Assembly: GCF_031583025.1 (NCBI RefSeq)
Contig: NZ_CP134062.1
Coordinates: forward strand, 4,685,234 to 4,749,233
Direction of reading: 5' to 3'
DNA length: 64,000 nt
From: Mycobacterium sp. Z3061
GTDB lineage: Bacteria > Actinomycetota > Actinomycetes > Mycobacteriales > Mycobacteriaceae
The position numbers and the translations under genes were made by a program. Positions 9,232 through 18,796 of the stretch are shown here, one piece after another. The notes under the pieces are model-generated. The model was not told where the DNA came from. It searched no databases and saw nothing but the letters and a program-made list of their open reading frames with translations. How positions within the stretch are numbered: the first letter of the stretch is position 1; each line of letters opens with the position of its first letter.

Positions 9232-9254
9232 TGACTAGACACATTGTCTAGTCA
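9232..9254. promoter_or_regulatory. 23-bp palindromic operator between P450 and tetR-type genes
   Basis: TGACTAGACA (9232-9241), 3-nt centre, TGTCTAGTCA (9245-9254): perfect 10-bp arms. It begins one base upstream of the P450 -10 box (TAGGGT, 9231-9226) and ends at the right place to cover the -35 region of the regulator, whose -10 is TATGCT at 9273-9278. A bound TetR-type dimer would block both promoters, the classic arrangement for autoregulation plus control of the divergent enzyme. Confidence 0.85.
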
Positions 9255-9284
9255 ATATGTCCCCGGCACCGTTATGCTCTACGA

Positions 9285-9923
9285 ATGCCGTCGGTCACCC
9301 GTAAGCCACAGGCGCGCCAGGACCGCCGGCAGCGGCGCGAACACATGGAGAGCCGGCTGCTGGACGCCACGGAACGGCTGATGCGCGACGGCGCCAGCTT
9401 CACCGAACTCAGCGTCGATCGCCTGGCCGGTGAGGCCGGCATCTCCCGGGCCAGCTTCTACATCTACTTCGAGGACAAGGGCCACCTACTGCGCCGCCTG
9501 GCGGCCGCGGTGTTCGACGACCTGGCCGCCGCCGGCGATCGGTGGTGGTCAGTGGCCGACCGGCGCGACCCCGAGGACCTCAGGGCGGCGATCGCCGGCA
9601 TCGTCGCCAGCTATCGCCGCCACCAGCCGGTGCTCACCGCGCTCAGCGAAATGGCCGGCTATGACCCCTCGACCGCACAGACCTACCGCGACCTGCTGAC
9701 CGCGATATCGCAGCGCGTGCACCGCGTCATCGACACCGGCCAGGCCGACGGCTCGATCCGGCCCGGGATCCCGGCCGCTGCCACCGCCAGCGCGCTGACT
9801 TTGATGGTGGAACGGGCCTGCCAGCTGAATCTGCCGGTGCAACCGCCGGACGACGACGCCACACTTATCGACACGTTGGTCCAAATAGTTTGGGCTGCAC
9901 TGTATCTCAAGACCACCCAGTGA
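9285..9923 (+). CDS. TetR-family transcriptional regulator
   Basis: 212 aa. A basic N-terminal arm is followed by the TetR helix-turn-helix at about residues 25-70 (LSVDRLAGEAGISRASFYIYFEDKGHLL). The C-terminal helical ligand domain is divergent, as usual. It is probably leaderless: TATGCT lies 6 nt before the ATG. The adjacent palindrome and divergent P450 make the P450 gene and itself the likely targets, with a P450 substrate as possible inducer. It ends 1 bp from the convergent proB. Confidence 0.92.
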   Translation: MPSVTRKPQARQDRRQRREHMESRLLDATERLMRDGASFTELSVDRLAGEAGISRASFYIYFEDKGHLLRRLAAAVFDDLAAAGDRWWSVADRRDPEDLRAAIAGIVASYRRHQPVLTALSEMAGYDPSTAQTYRDLLTAISQRVHRVIDTGQADGSIRPGIPAAATASALTLMVERACQLNLPVQPPDDDATLIDTLVQIVWAALYLKTTQ

Positions 9924-9924
9924 G

Positions 9925-11025
9925 TTACAGGGCCACCAGATCGTCGGCGTGCACCGCGGGCCGGCGCATGTCGCCCGGCAGGTCCGAGGTGGAGCGACCC
10001 ATGATGGTCGCGAGCTCGGCCGCGTCGTACGCGACGACACCGCGCGCCACTACGGTGGCGTCCGGTCCGCACAGTTCGATGACGTCGCCGCCGAAGAATT
10101 TCCCCGACACCGCGACGATGCCCGCAGGCAGCAAAGAGCGGCGCTGCCCGATGACTGCCCGCACGGCGCCCGCATCCAGTGTCAGCGAACCGGTGGATTC
10201 GGCGGCGTAGCGTACCCAGAACCGGCGCGCGGACATCCGCTCGGCGCGCGGCGCGAACACCGTGCCTACCGAGGCGTCGGTGAGCGCGGTCGCGGCGTCG
10301 GACGCCGGCGCCAGCAATACCGGTACCCCGGCGTCGGCAGCCAGTAGCGCCGACGACATCTTCGAGGCCATGCCGCCGGTGCCGAGATGGCTACTCTGGC
10401 CCGCGACCACTCCGTCCAGATCCGCCGGTCCGGACACCTCCGGAATAAATTTGGCGCCCTTGAACTTTCGGGGATCGGCGTCGTAAAGGCCATCGATGTC
10501 CGACAGCAGCACCAAGGCGTCGGCACCTATCAGGTGCGCCACCAACGCCGACAGCCGGTCGTTGTCGCCGAAGCGGATCTCGTTGGTGGCCACCGTGTCG
10601 TTCTCGTTCACGATCGCCACCGCGCGCAACGCGCGCAGCCGGTCCAGGGTGCGTTGAGCGTTGTTGTGCTGCACCCGCATCGCGATGTCGTGCGCGGTCA
10701 ACAGCACCTGGCCCACGGTGCGGCCGTACCGGGCGAAAGCGGTGCTCCAGGAGTTCACCAGGGCAACCTGCCCGACGCTGGCCGCGGCCTGCTTGGTCGC
10801 CAGATCCTTTGGCTTACGCGCCAATCCGAGCGGCTCCAGTCCGGCGGCAATGGCACCCGAGGACACGATGACGACGTCGGAGCCCGCCTGCATCCGCGTC
10901 TCGATCGCATCGGCCAGTTCGGCCAGCCGGCCGGCATCGAACATGCCCGATTCTGTGGTGAGGGCGGTGGTACCCACCTTGACGACGATGCTGCGTGCGG
11001 TCCGGATGCTCTCCCGATGCGTCAT
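9925..11025 (-). CDS. proB: Glutamate 5-kinase
   Basis: 366 aa. The amino-acid kinase domain starts with [12 protein letters not shown] and contains the glutamate-binding and nucleotide motifs ([27 protein letters not shown]). The last ~75 residues form a PUA domain. It makes glutamyl-5-phosphate, the first step of proline synthesis. The start is the ATG whose A overlaps the TGA of obg (TGATG), so the two are translationally coupled. Confidence 0.96.
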   Translation of the reverse strand: MTHRESIRTARSIVVKVGTTALTTESGMFDAGRLAELADAIETRMQAGSDVVIVSSGAIAAGLEPLGLARKPKDLATKQAAASVGQVALVNSWSTAFARYGRTVGQVLLTAHDIAMRVQHNNAQRTLDRLRALRAVAIVNENDTVATNEIRFGDNDRLSALVAHLIGADALVLLSDIDGLYDADPRKFKGAKFIPEVSGPADLDGVVAGQSSHLGTGGMASKMSSALLAADAGVPVLLAPASDAATALTDASVGTVFAPRAERMSARRFWVRYAAESTGSLTLDAGAVRAVIGQRRSLLPAGIVAVSGKFFGGDVIELCGPDATVVARGVVAYDAAELATIMGRSTSDLPGDMRRPAVHADDLVAL

Positions 11026-12461
11026 CAGCTGTCGCGCTCGCGGCGTTGCCGCCGGGCGGCCTTGCGTTCGGCGGCACCCACCCGGTCGGAGCGTTCCAGA
11101 CGCACGTCGGTACCCCGGCCGGTCAACGGAACCTGGCCTCCCGCAGGGGTTTGCGGCTCCCAATCAAAGGTCATTTCACCGATGGTGACCGCGCAGCCGG
11201 GACGAGCGCCCTGTCGCAGCAGCTCGTCCTCCACGCCCAGGCGGGCCAACCGGTCGGCGAGATAACCGACGGCCTCGTCATTGTCGAAGTTCGTCTGTCC
11301 CACCCAGCGCTCCGGGCGGGTACCGGTCACCACGAATCCGCCCTCGCCGTCGGGTTCGACCGAGAAACCACTCTCGTCCACGGGGACCGGGCGGATCACC
11401 GGACGACGCGGCACCACCGCGGGCCGCGCGGCGTTGTATTCCGAGACCATCTGCCACAGCCCGAAGATCAACGGCTGCAACCCTTCCCGGGTCGCCGTCG
11501 ACACCAGGAACACCGGCCAGCCGCGCTGGGCGATCTCGTCGCGGACGAACTCGGCGAGCTCGCGGGCCTCCGGCACGTCAATCTTGTTCAGCACCACCGC
11601 CCGTGGCCGCTCGGCCAGGTCGCCCAACACGGCGTCGCCCTGCAGGGTGGGAGTGTAGGCCGCGAGTTCGGCTTCCAGCGCGTCGATGTCGGAGATCGGG
11701 TCGCGCCCCGGTTCGGCAGTCGCGCAGTCCACCACGTGGACCAGCACCGCGCAGCGCTCGATGTGGCGCAGGAAGTCCAGGCCCAGACCGCGGCCCTCGG
11801 AGGCGCCGGGGATCAGTCCGGGGACGTCGGCGACGGTGAAGGAGTGCTCACCGGCCGACACCACGCCAAGGTTGGGCACCAGCGTGGTGAACGGGTAGTC
11901 GGCGATCTTGGGCTTGGCCGCCGAGATCACCGACACCAGCGACGACTTTCCGGCCGAGGGAAACCCGACCAGGCCCACATCGGCGACCGTCTTGAGTTCG
12001 AGGGTGAGGTCGCGTTCCTGTCCCGGCTCCCCGAGCAGCGCGAAGCCGGGGGCCTTGCGGGCGCGGGAAGCCAGCGCGGCGTTCCCCAGACCCCCGCGGC
12101 CACCGGCGGCGGCCTCGAACCGGGTGCCGGCGCCGATCAGGTCGGCCAGCATGCGTCCGTTCTCATCGAGGACTACGGTGCCGTCTGGGACCTTGACTTC
12201 CAGGTCAGCGCCGGCAGCGCCGTCCCGGTTGTTACCCATCCCCTGCTTGCCGGACGGCGCGGTGACATGCGGGCGGAAATGGAAGTCGAGCAGGGTGTGC
12301 ACCTGCGGGTCGACGACGAAGACGACGCTGCCGCCGCGGCCGCCGTTACCGCCGTCCGGACCGCCGAGCGGCTTGAACTTCTCGCGGTGGACCGACGCGC
12401 AGCCATTGCCGCCGGAACCCGCTCGTGTGTGAATGACCACCCGATCGACGAATCGAGGCAT
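11025..12461 (-). CDS. obg: Obg/CgtA ribosome-assembly GTPase
   Basis: 478 aa. It has a glycine-rich Obg fold ([15 protein letters not shown]..., residues 1-158), a GTPase domain with [10 protein letters not shown] (G1), DVPGL (G3) and NKID (G4), and the actinobacterial C-terminal OCT domain. Role: 50S subunit maturation and stress response. The ATG at 12461 is chosen because the TTG 15 nt upstream lies within the ribosome-binding sequence GAGGGGA. It follows rpmA in the usual rplU-rpmA-obg order. Confidence 0.97.
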   Translation of the reverse strand: MPRFVDRVVIHTRAGSGGNGCASVHREKFKPLGGPDGGNGGRGGSVVFVVDPQVHTLLDFHFRPHVTAPSGKQGMGNNRDGAAGADLEVKVPDGTVVLDENGRMLADLIGAGTRFEAAAGGRGGLGNAALASRARKAPGFALLGEPGQERDLTLELKTVADVGLVGFPSAGKSSLVSVISAAKPKIADYPFTTLVPNLGVVSAGEHSFTVADVPGLIPGASEGRGLGLDFLRHIERCAVLVHVVDCATAEPGRDPISDIDALEAELAAYTPTLQGDAVLGDLAERPRAVVLNKIDVPEARELAEFVRDEIAQRGWPVFLVSTATREGLQPLIFGLWQMVSEYNAARPAVVPRRPVIRPVPVDESGFSVEPDGEGGFVVTGTRPERWVGQTNFDNDEAVGYLADRLARLGVEDELLRQGARPGCAVTIGEMTFDWEPQTPAGGQVPLTGRGTDVRLERSDRVGAAERKAARRQRRERDS

Positions 12462-12514
12462 CGGGCTTCCCCTCAATCGGCCACGGACATGCCGCCAGGC
12501 ACATCCGCCGGCAC

Positions 12515-12781
12515 TCAGTCGGCGGTTTGGCCGGCTGGAACGATGTTGACGGTCTTGCGGCCGCCCTTGACGCCGAACTGGACCGCACCGGCCGCCTTGG
12601 CGAACAGCGTGTCGTCGCCACCGCGACCGACGTCGACGCCGGGGTGGAACTTGGTGCCGCGCTGACGGACCAGGATCTCGCCGGCCTTGACCACCTGACC
12701 GCCGAACCGCTTCACGCCGAGCCGCTGAGCTGCCGAATCGCGACCGTTACGTGAGCTGGACGCGCCCTTTTTGTGTGCCAT
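12515..12781 (-). CDS. rpmA: 50S ribosomal protein L27
   Basis: 88 aa. It starts [16 protein letters not shown], the L27 tail that reaches the peptidyl transferase centre, followed by the [18 protein letters not shown] core (here [15 protein letters not shown]). It lies 15 bp downstream of rplU and 53 bp ahead of obg. Confidence 0.98.
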   Translation of the reverse strand: MAHKKGASSSRNGRDSAAQRLGVKRFGGQVVKAGEILVRQRGTKFHPGVDVGRGGDDTLFAKAAGAVQFGVKGGRKTVNIVPAGQTAD

Positions 12782-12796
12782 GTCTGCTCGCCCCTA

Positions 12797-13108
12797 CTAC
12801 TTGATGCCGGTGACCTTGAGAACCGTCAGCTGCTGACGGTGTCCCTGCCGCTTGTGGTAGCCGGTCTTGTTCTTGAACTTGTGGATACGGATCTTCGGGC
12901 CCTTGGTGTGCTCGAGCACCTCGCCGGTGACGGCGACCTTGGCCAGCGCTTGAGCATCGGTGGTGACGTTGGCACCGTCGACGACCAGAGCGACCGGCAG
13001 CGAGACGTTCGCGCCCGGCTCCGACTCCAGCTTCTCGACCTTGACCACGTCGCCGACGGCAACCTTGTACTGCTTACCGCCGGTCTTGACGATTGCGTAG
13101 GTCGCCAT
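12797..13108 (-). CDS. rplU: 50S ribosomal protein L21
   Basis: 103 aa. The start [16 protein letters not shown] has AGGAG upstream (minus strand CAGGAGCAACG-ATG). A longer frame to 13252 is only the leader. The C-terminal signature [12 protein letters not shown] is present. First gene of the rplU-rpmA-obg-proB operon. Confidence 0.98.
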   Translation of the reverse strand: MATYAIVKTGGKQYKVAVGDVVKVEKLESEPGANVSLPVALVVDGANVTTDAQALAKVAVTGEVLEHTKGPKIRIHKFKNKTGYHKRQGHRQQLTVLKVTGIK

Positions 13109-13234
13109 CGTTGCTCCTGCCTCTTCTCGCGCGCGGGTTAGCCAGGCGCGGGTGGTGGTCTGGGGTGCGGGCTCGGTGCCGGCCCGCTGTCGTCGGTCAC
13201 ATTTATTGCCTAGAGCCCTGACGACAACTGTCCA

Positions 13235-13264
13235 AGGGTACGTGACCAGCACCTACAGGGTCAA
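13235..13264 (-). promoter_or_regulatory. Candidate sigma-A promoter of the rplU operon
   Basis: Reading leftward: TTGACC (13264-13259), 18-bp spacer, TACCCT (13240-13235), 127 bp ahead of the rplU ATG. A small GC hairpin (GCGGGC/GCCCGC, 13087-13067 region offset at 13187-13167) lies in the leader. A second, weaker pair (TTGGAC/TAGGCA) lies just downstream. The site is in the gap between the rne stop and rplU. Confidence 0.45.
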
Positions 13265-13280
13265 ACCGGCCCCTGGTCCG

Positions 13281-16181
13281 TCAGTCGGCGTGGATAGGCG
13301 GACCGGCCGGCCGGCCGGCCGCGCGGCGGCGGCGCGACGGAACGGCTGAAACCTCCGAGATCACCACCGGGGGGACCTCGATGGCGGCCCCGGCTTCGCC
13401 GTCGTCGCTCTCGGCTTCGCTGTCGTCGCTGTCGTCGCTGTCGTCCAGGTCGTCATCGTCGAGTTCGTCGACGTCCTCGTCTTCGTCCTCGTCTTCGTCG
13501 TCGAGTTCGTCGACGTCTTCGTCCTCGTCGTCGAGGTCTTCGTCATCGTCGAGTTCGTCGGCGTCGTCGTCTTCGTCCTCGTCAACATCGACGTCTTCAT
13601 CGACGTCTTCGTCCTCGGCGTCCTCGAATTCGTCGACGTCGGGCGCCACCAGCGCTTCGGTCTGCTCGTCGGCCGCCTCGGCGGTCAGCTCGTCATCGGA
13701 CTCGAGATCGGACTCGCCGTTCTCGTCCTCATCGCGTGTCGACGCGGCCATCGCCTTGAACATCGGGTGCTCGCCCGGCGCATGAGTCGGCACCTTGGCC
13801 ACGACGCCGTTCTCGGCCGGCTGTTCGGTCCTGGGCTTCTTCGACCGCCTGCTGCGCCGTCCGCCGGACTCTGTTTTGCGGCCCGTCGCCGGCGCCGAGT
13901 CGACCGGGTCGGCGTGCATCACGATGCCGCGGCCGGCGCAATGCGGGCACGACGTCGAGAACGCCTCGATCAGGCCTGTTCCCAGCCGCTTGCGGGTCAG
14001 CTGCACCAGTCCCAGCGAGGTCACCTCGGAGACCTGGTGGCGGGTGCGGTCGCGGGCCAGCGCCTCGGTCAGCCGCCGCAGCACCAGGTCGCGGTTGGAC
14101 TCGAGCACCATGTCGATGAAGTCGATGACCACGATGCCGCCGATGTCGCGCAGCCGCAGTTGCCGCACGATCTCCTCGGCCGCCTCGAGGTTGTTCTTGG
14201 TGACCGTCTGTTCCAGGTTGCCGCCCGACCCGGTGAACTTGCCGGTGTTGACGTCGACCACCGTCATGGCTTCGGTCCGGTCGATCACCAGCGTTCCGCC
14301 CGACGGCAGCCACACCTTGCGGTCCATCGCCTTGGCCAGTTGCTCGTCGATACGGTGCACCGCGAACACATCCGGGCCCGGCTGACCCTCGCCACCGGCC
14401 GGCTCGTACTTGGTGAGCTTCGAAACCAGATCGGGGGCAACAGAATTCACGTACTCGTTGATGGTCTTCCAGGCCTCGTCGCCGGAGACGATCAATCCGG
14501 AGAAGTCCTCGTTGAACAGGTCCCGGATGACCTTCACCAGGACGTCGGGCTCCTCGTAGAGCGCGACCGCGGCACCCGCGGCCTTCTGCTTGACCTCGGC
14601 GGCCTTCGCATCGATCTGGTTCCAGCGCTCCTGCAACCGGGTGACATCGCCGCGGATGTCTTCCTCTTTGACGCCTTCGGATGCGGTGCGGATGATCACG
14701 CCCGCGTCGGACGGCACCACCTCACGCAGGATCTCCTTGAGGCGCTGGCGCTCGGTGTCGGGCAGCTTGCGGCTGATGCCGGTCGACGACGCGCCGGGCA
14801 CGTACACCAGGTACCGGCCGGCCAGTGACACCTGCGTGGTCAGCCGGGCGCCCTTGTGCCCGACCGGGTCCTTGCTGACCTGCACGACGACGTAGTCGCC
14901 GGGTTTGAGGGCCTGCTCGATCTTGCGGTCGGCTCCACCCAGGCCGGCGGCCTCCCAGTTGACCTCACCGGCGTAGAGGACGCCGTTGCGACCGCGGCCG
15001 ATGTCGACGAACGCGGCCTCCATCGACGGCAGCACGTTCTGCACGATGCCCAGGTAGATGTTGCCGACCAGAGACGCGGAGGCTGCAGAAGTCACAAAAT
15101 GTTCGACCACGATGCCGTCCTCGAGCACCGCGATCTGGGTGTAGCGGGCCCCGGGGTGCGGCGGTTCGGTGCGCACCCGGTCGCGAACCACCATCACCCG
15201 CTCCACGGCCTCGCGCCGCGCCAGGAATTCGGCCTCGGTCAGTACCGGTGGGCGGCGCCGGCCGGCGTCGCGACCGTCCCGGCGGCGCTGCCGTTTGGCC
15301 TCCAGGCGCGTAGATCCGTCGATTCCCTTGATTTCGCCGGGACCGGAGTCGTCGGATCCGGACTTGCCGCCGTTGCGCGGCGCACGCTCGTGCACGACGG
15401 TGTTGGGCGGGTCGTCGGGCGACGGGCTGTCGTCGTTGTCGTCGCCCGAGCCGGTCTTGCGGCGCCTGCGCCGACGGCGGCGACGGGTTGCGCCCTCGCC
15501 CGAGCCGTTGTCCTCGTCGCCGTTCTCGCTGTCGTCCGAGTCGTCGGAATCCTGCGCGTCGTCGGAATCGTCGCCCGTTTCGCCTGCGCTATCGCCGGGC
15601 TGGTTTTCGCCCTCGGCGCCGTTCTGCTCACCACGTCCGCGACCCCGACCCCGCCGTCCGCGGCGCCGGCGCTTGTTGGCGGGACGGTCCGACTGGTCAT
15701 CGTCGTCGTCGCCCCCGGCGCCCTGGCCGTCGGAGTCGTCGCCGTAATCGGAGTCGTCGGCGGTGCTGTCGTCGCCGGTCTCGGCCCGCTCGGGCAGCGG
15801 CTGGGGAGCGACGAACAACGGCATGTAGTGCGGGCGGTCAACCACTGACTCGTGCGTCTCCCGAACCTCCGCCGTTTCCAGCATCAACCGGGATTCGGGT
15901 TCGGCCGGCGACTCCTCCTCGCCGACGGCCGGCACCTCGGCGCCGGTTTCCGGCGCGTCGGGCTGGGCCGCCAGCAGGTCCCGCACCCGGACCGCGTCGA
16001 CGTGGTCGACGCTGGAGTGGGCGCTGCGGATGCGCCCGTCGAGCGCGGCCAGCGCGTCCAGCACCCGCCTGCTGGTGGTTCCCAGAGTCCGCGCGAGCGA
16101 ATGCACTCTCAAGCGGTCAGGAAGGTCCTCACGCCCGCTCGGCTCGCTTGTTGAGTCTGAAGTTGGGGCATCGTCTACCAC
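13281..16181 (-). CDS. rne: Ribonuclease E/G
   Basis: 966 aa, essential mRNA and rRNA processing endonuclease. N-terminus: a short helical module resembling the IF2-N fold (LRVHSLARTLGTTSRRVLDAL), then a long Arg/Asp-rich disordered region (about 120-330). The catalytic core follows: S1 domain (IYLGIVQNVLPSMEAAFVDIG), the DNase I-like domain with VVDVNTGKF and IVVIDFIDM catalytic aspartates, and the zinc-link SCPHCAGRG. The C-terminus is a highly acidic Asp/Glu repeat tail (about residues 850-940). The start is GTG with AGGAG 5 nt upstream. M. tuberculosis RNase E has the same layout and size. Confidence 0.96.
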   Translation of the reverse strand: MVDDAPTSDSTSEPSGREDLPDRLRVHSLARTLGTTSRRVLDALAALDGRIRSAHSSVDHVDAVRVRDLLAAQPDAPETGAEVPAVGEEESPAEPESRLMLETAEVRETHESVVDRPHYMPLFVAPQPLPERAETGDDSTADDSDYGDDSDGQGAGGDDDDDQSDRPANKRRRRGRRGRGRGRGEQNGAEGENQPGDSAGETGDDSDDAQDSDDSDDSENGDEDNGSGEGATRRRRRRRRRKTGSGDDNDDSPSPDDPPNTVVHERAPRNGGKSGSDDSGPGEIKGIDGSTRLEAKRQRRRDGRDAGRRRPPVLTEAEFLARREAVERVMVVRDRVRTEPPHPGARYTQIAVLEDGIVVEHFVTSAASASLVGNIYLGIVQNVLPSMEAAFVDIGRGRNGVLYAGEVNWEAAGLGGADRKIEQALKPGDYVVVQVSKDPVGHKGARLTTQVSLAGRYLVYVPGASSTGISRKLPDTERQRLKEILREVVPSDAGVIIRTASEGVKEEDIRGDVTRLQERWNQIDAKAAEVKQKAAGAAVALYEEPDVLVKVIRDLFNEDFSGLIVSGDEAWKTINEYVNSVAPDLVSKLTKYEPAGGEGQPGPDVFAVHRIDEQLAKAMDRKVWLPSGGTLVIDRTEAMTVVDVNTGKFTGSGGNLEQTVTKNNLEAAEEIVRQLRLRDIGGIVVIDFIDMVLESNRDLVLRRLTEALARDRTRHQVSEVTSLGLVQLTRKRLGTGLIEAFSTSCPHCAGRGIVMHADPVDSAPATGRKTESGGRRSRRSKKPRTEQPAENGVVAKVPTHAPGEHPMFKAMAASTRDEDENGESDLESDDELTAEAADEQTEALVAPDVDEFEDAEDEDVDEDVDVDEDEDDDADELDDDEDLDDEDEDVDELDDEDEDEDEDVDELDDDDLDDSDDSDDSEAESDDGEAGAAIEVPPVVISEVSAVPSRRRRAAGRPAGPPIHAD

Positions 16182-16479
16182 GAATTCTCCTCAAGCCCCC
16201 GGGCGCGTCGTCCTAGTCGACGCGGCCACTCGAGGGCTTCGCTATGGGTCCGGGTCACTTCTCCCGGACTTGTGATGGTCTCGCCCCGAGCAGCCCATGG
16301 TGAGCTCACTCGGTGCCGTACTGAATGACGGCTCGACATGCTGCGCCGCACCGCGGACTGGCGATGGTCGCGCTTGCCAAAGTCTTCATTCGGGTGTCCG
16401 GCGCCGGTTCGACGACGTTCACCCGCAGTCAGTATCCCACATCACTTCCAGGGATCACGCTCCCCTTCGAGCGGCCCGG
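16182..16479 (-). promoter_or_regulatory. Promoter and long 5' leader of rne
   Basis: 298 bp without a firm gene. An extended -10-like sequence TGTGGGATACT is seen reading leftward, with GATACT at 16436-16431, which would give a leader of about 240 nt. Long, structured rne leaders are known in mycobacteria and are linked to RNase E autoregulation. A 54-codon open frame with ATG at 16339 ends at 16175, overlapping the rne GTG, but has no clear ribosome-binding site. Confidence 0.4.
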
Positions 16480-16890
16480 TCAGATGCCGGGGAACCAGAG
16501 CTCGATCTCGCGCTGGGCCGATTCGGCGGAGTCGGACCCGTGCACCAGGTTGAACTGGGTTTCCAGGCCGAAGTCGCCCCGGATGGTTCCGGGGGTGGCC
16601 TTTTCCACCGGGTCGGTGCCCCCGGCGAGCTGGCGGAACGCGGCAATCGCCCGGGTTCCGACCACCACGGCCGCCACGACCGGTCCTGAGGTGATGAACT
16701 CCAGCAGCGAACCGAAGAAGGGCTTGCCGTCGTGCTCGGCGTAATGGCGGCGGGCCAGGTCCTCACCGACAGTCCTGAGCTCCAGCGCCGCGATGGTGAG
16801 GCCTTTGCGCTCGATGCGGCTGAGTATCTCGCCTATCAACTGGCGCTCAACGCCGTCGGGCTTGATCAATACGAGGGTCCGTTCGGTCAC
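16480..16890 (-). CDS. ndk: Nucleoside diphosphate kinase
   Basis: 136 aa, exactly the family length. It starts [17 protein letters not shown], and the active-site histidine is in NLVHGSDS. It transfers the gamma-phosphate between NTPs and NDPs. The GTG at 16890 is favoured because TACTCT lies 7 nt upstream and no Shine-Dalgarno sequence is seen. The longer open frame to 16926 has no homology-like sequence. Confidence 0.97.
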   Translation of the reverse strand: MTERTLVLIKPDGVERQLIGEILSRIERKGLTIAALELRTVGEDLARRHYAEHDGKPFFGSLLEFITSGPVVAAVVVGTRAIAAFRQLAGGTDPVEKATPGTIRGDFGLETQFNLVHGSDSAESAQREIELWFPGI

Positions 16891-16897
16891 GGCGACA

Positions 16898-16903
16898 AGA
16901 GTA
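16898..16903 (-). promoter_or_regulatory. -10 box of ndk
   Basis: TACTCT on the reverse strand, 7 nt before the GTG. This is the same spacing as at other leaderless genes in the window. If correct, ndk is transcribed independently of the reverse transcriptase gene upstream. Confidence 0.5.
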
Positions 16904-17063
16904 GAGGGCCGGGCTTCTACACCCAAGCCGGGTTCACTCAGGTGATCCTGCGGTGCGCCGCATCGCGCGACGCGACCGCAACTGCAATGCCCACAAATAA
17001 ACCCCTACTGCGGCTTAACTAGAAGGCTCAGAAGGGCAGCAGACTTCGCAGCAAAACAGCTGG

Positions 17064-18749
17064 TCAACTACTCGCGACTGCTACCTGCTGCAACGCATTC
17101 GTGACTCGGTGGAGTACGACATCCGCGAGTGGATCCGACTTCATCGAATCGCAGAAGGCTTCAGCCCACACCTCTCCTTCGGCCCGTGCCACTACTGCCG
17201 CAGCAGCAGTAAGATCCGCGCGGACGGAGGTAGGCGCACGATTCCAAACGCGAAGTAGGAGCTTGTGATCCAGCTTGCGAATTTGCGCAAGCAGCCGGAC
17301 AGCCTCCGCTCTGGCCAACCAAGAGGCGTCCTCGTCGTGTGCCACCTCGACAATCACATCCAGCGCTGCCCCGAAGTGCGTAAACTTCGTTGACTCAGCA
17401 ACTCTGCGCAAGACAGTCATTAGCCATGCTTGCTGCCATCCAGTGAGGTACCCAGAGGTGAGCGCCTCGACGGTAGCCGTTTCAACTCTCTGCGGAAAGC
17501 TCGTCGCAACGCCACTAAGGTACGCGGCGACCAGAGCGGTTTTGTCGGGAAACTGGCCGATGAGCAATGATGCGGACTCAATCGCATCGGGCAGTTTCTT
17601 GGCGAGGAGGATCGTCATCGATGTAGACAAAAGCCCGTGAAATTCGTCTTCCCCCAAAGCGGTAGGCCCGGAACCTGGCATTCGGCTTATCGCTTCGCTG
17701 AACGATCCCACAGCCACGGTGACCTGATCCGGTTGGAGGTGAGTGCTCAGTTTCTCGGCTAGTTCCTCTAGGCTCATCGTGCGGTGATAAAAGAGCGCCC
17801 ACAATGTCTCCACACCGAGGTCAGCTTCCTCGACAAGTCTTTCGATCTCGTCGTCAGGCGCTTCACTCAAGGCTTCCTTTCGTTCCTTCAAGATCCTGAC
17901 GTGCACGCCCTTGCGAGTGGTCTCGACTGCGGTGAGTTGCGTGTTGTAGGTATCGCGGTGAAGAATTCGCGATTTGTCGGAGTTAATAAGTAACCTCACG
18001 TAACGAAGTTGGCTCTCCAGTCTGTGAATTGCGCGGCGCCCGTCATCGTGCGTCGCTACGGCGATCCGAATGTCATCACCGTGCCGCCGGTAATCGAAAC
18101 CGCTCCTAAGCATCTCCGCGTCGACAGCGCTGAGGTAAGCCGTCGCCAACACGTCGCTCGTTGCAATGCCTTGAGGCAATCCACGAGGCGCACCCATCAC
18201 TTGACCGAGAAAATCGATCAACGCCCCAATGACATCGACTCTGCCGGTTAACCTGACCAAGATGTCGTGGAGGACGGTGTGATCAATAGACTCATAGAAT
18301 CCCGTAACGTCGGCACGGACGATGTAGTCGTTACCGCCGTGTTGGGATAAGGCCTCGAACTCGCGCCAACGTTTGTCTGTCTCGAAGGCACGTGGCCAGA
18401 AAACCACTCCGTCGGACACGAGCCCTCGCTCGATCCGAGACCGCAACGGCTCGACAAGCGCTTCATATACAACCTGGTCTATTAGGTTCATCAACGCTGC
18501 GGGTCGTGTCGCATACTTCGGCTTCGTCACCGGGACAGTAACCGCAGTTTCCGGTTCGTATCGGCCACTGATCAGCGAATGCTCGATTGCGCGCACGAAG
18601 CGCTCTCCAACCGCTCCTCCGACCTTGTCGTCAGGTCGCGGGGGCAACAGATCATTGGGCCGCAGCGCCGATAACGCTTCATCCAACTTCAACTTGTCCG
18701 CCACGGCCGAATAACTGCCTATGCCACCCGGTCGATTCGTACGCGCCAT
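17064..18749 (-). CDS. Standalone reverse transcriptase with helical C-terminal domain (Abi/UG, DRT-like; putative phage defence)
   Basis: 561 aa. RT motifs in order: VPVTKPKYATRPAALMNLIDQ (motif 1, about 74-93, key parts), DVTGFYESIDH (motif A, Asp147), RGLPQGIATSDVLA (motif B, about 189-202), RRHGDDIRI (motif C, Asp225-Asp226, with HGDD instead of the common YADD), and LLINSDKSRIL (motif D-like, about 254-264). Residues ~290-561 are predicted helical with leucine/alanine-rich units like HEAT/alphaRep, as in AbiK/AbiA and class I UG enzymes. There is no maturase or HNH domain (not a group II intron), and I see no retron-type X-domain motif. The start at 18749 has GGGAG 9 nt upstream; the GTG at 18782 lacks one. 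GC (about 57% in a sampled line) is well below neighbours. Defence function is inferred. Confidence 0.85.
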   Translation of the reverse strand: MARTNRPGGIGSYSAVADKLKLDEALSALRPNDLLPPRPDDKVGGAVGERFVRAIEHSLISGRYEPETAVTVPVTKPKYATRPAALMNLIDQVVYEALVEPLRSRIERGLVSDGVVFWPRAFETDKRWREFEALSQHGGNDYIVRADVTGFYESIDHTVLHDILVRLTGRVDVIGALIDFLGQVMGAPRGLPQGIATSDVLATAYLSAVDAEMLRSGFDYRRHGDDIRIAVATHDDGRRAIHRLESQLRYVRLLINSDKSRILHRDTYNTQLTAVETTRKGVHVRILKERKEALSEAPDDEIERLVEEADLGVETLWALFYHRTMSLEELAEKLSTHLQPDQVTVAVGSFSEAISRMPGSGPTALGEDEFHGLLSTSMTILLAKKLPDAIESASLLIGQFPDKTALVAAYLSGVATSFPQRVETATVEALTSGYLTGWQQAWLMTVLRRVAESTKFTHFGAALDVIVEVAHDEDASWLARAEAVRLLAQIRKLDHKLLLRVWNRAPTSVRADLTAAAAVVARAEGEVWAEAFCDSMKSDPLADVVLHRVTNALQQVAVASS

Positions 18750-18796
18750 CGGAATATTCTCCCAAATCGCCGGCCCGGTCACACTGCGCGCAGATG

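Noticed and set aside
17064..18749. Group II intron or retron as the identity of the RT gene
   Set aside because: No maturase X or HNH domain, no intron domain V-like hairpin beside it, and no retron msr/msd signature recognised; the long helical C-terminus points to Abi/UG enzymes.
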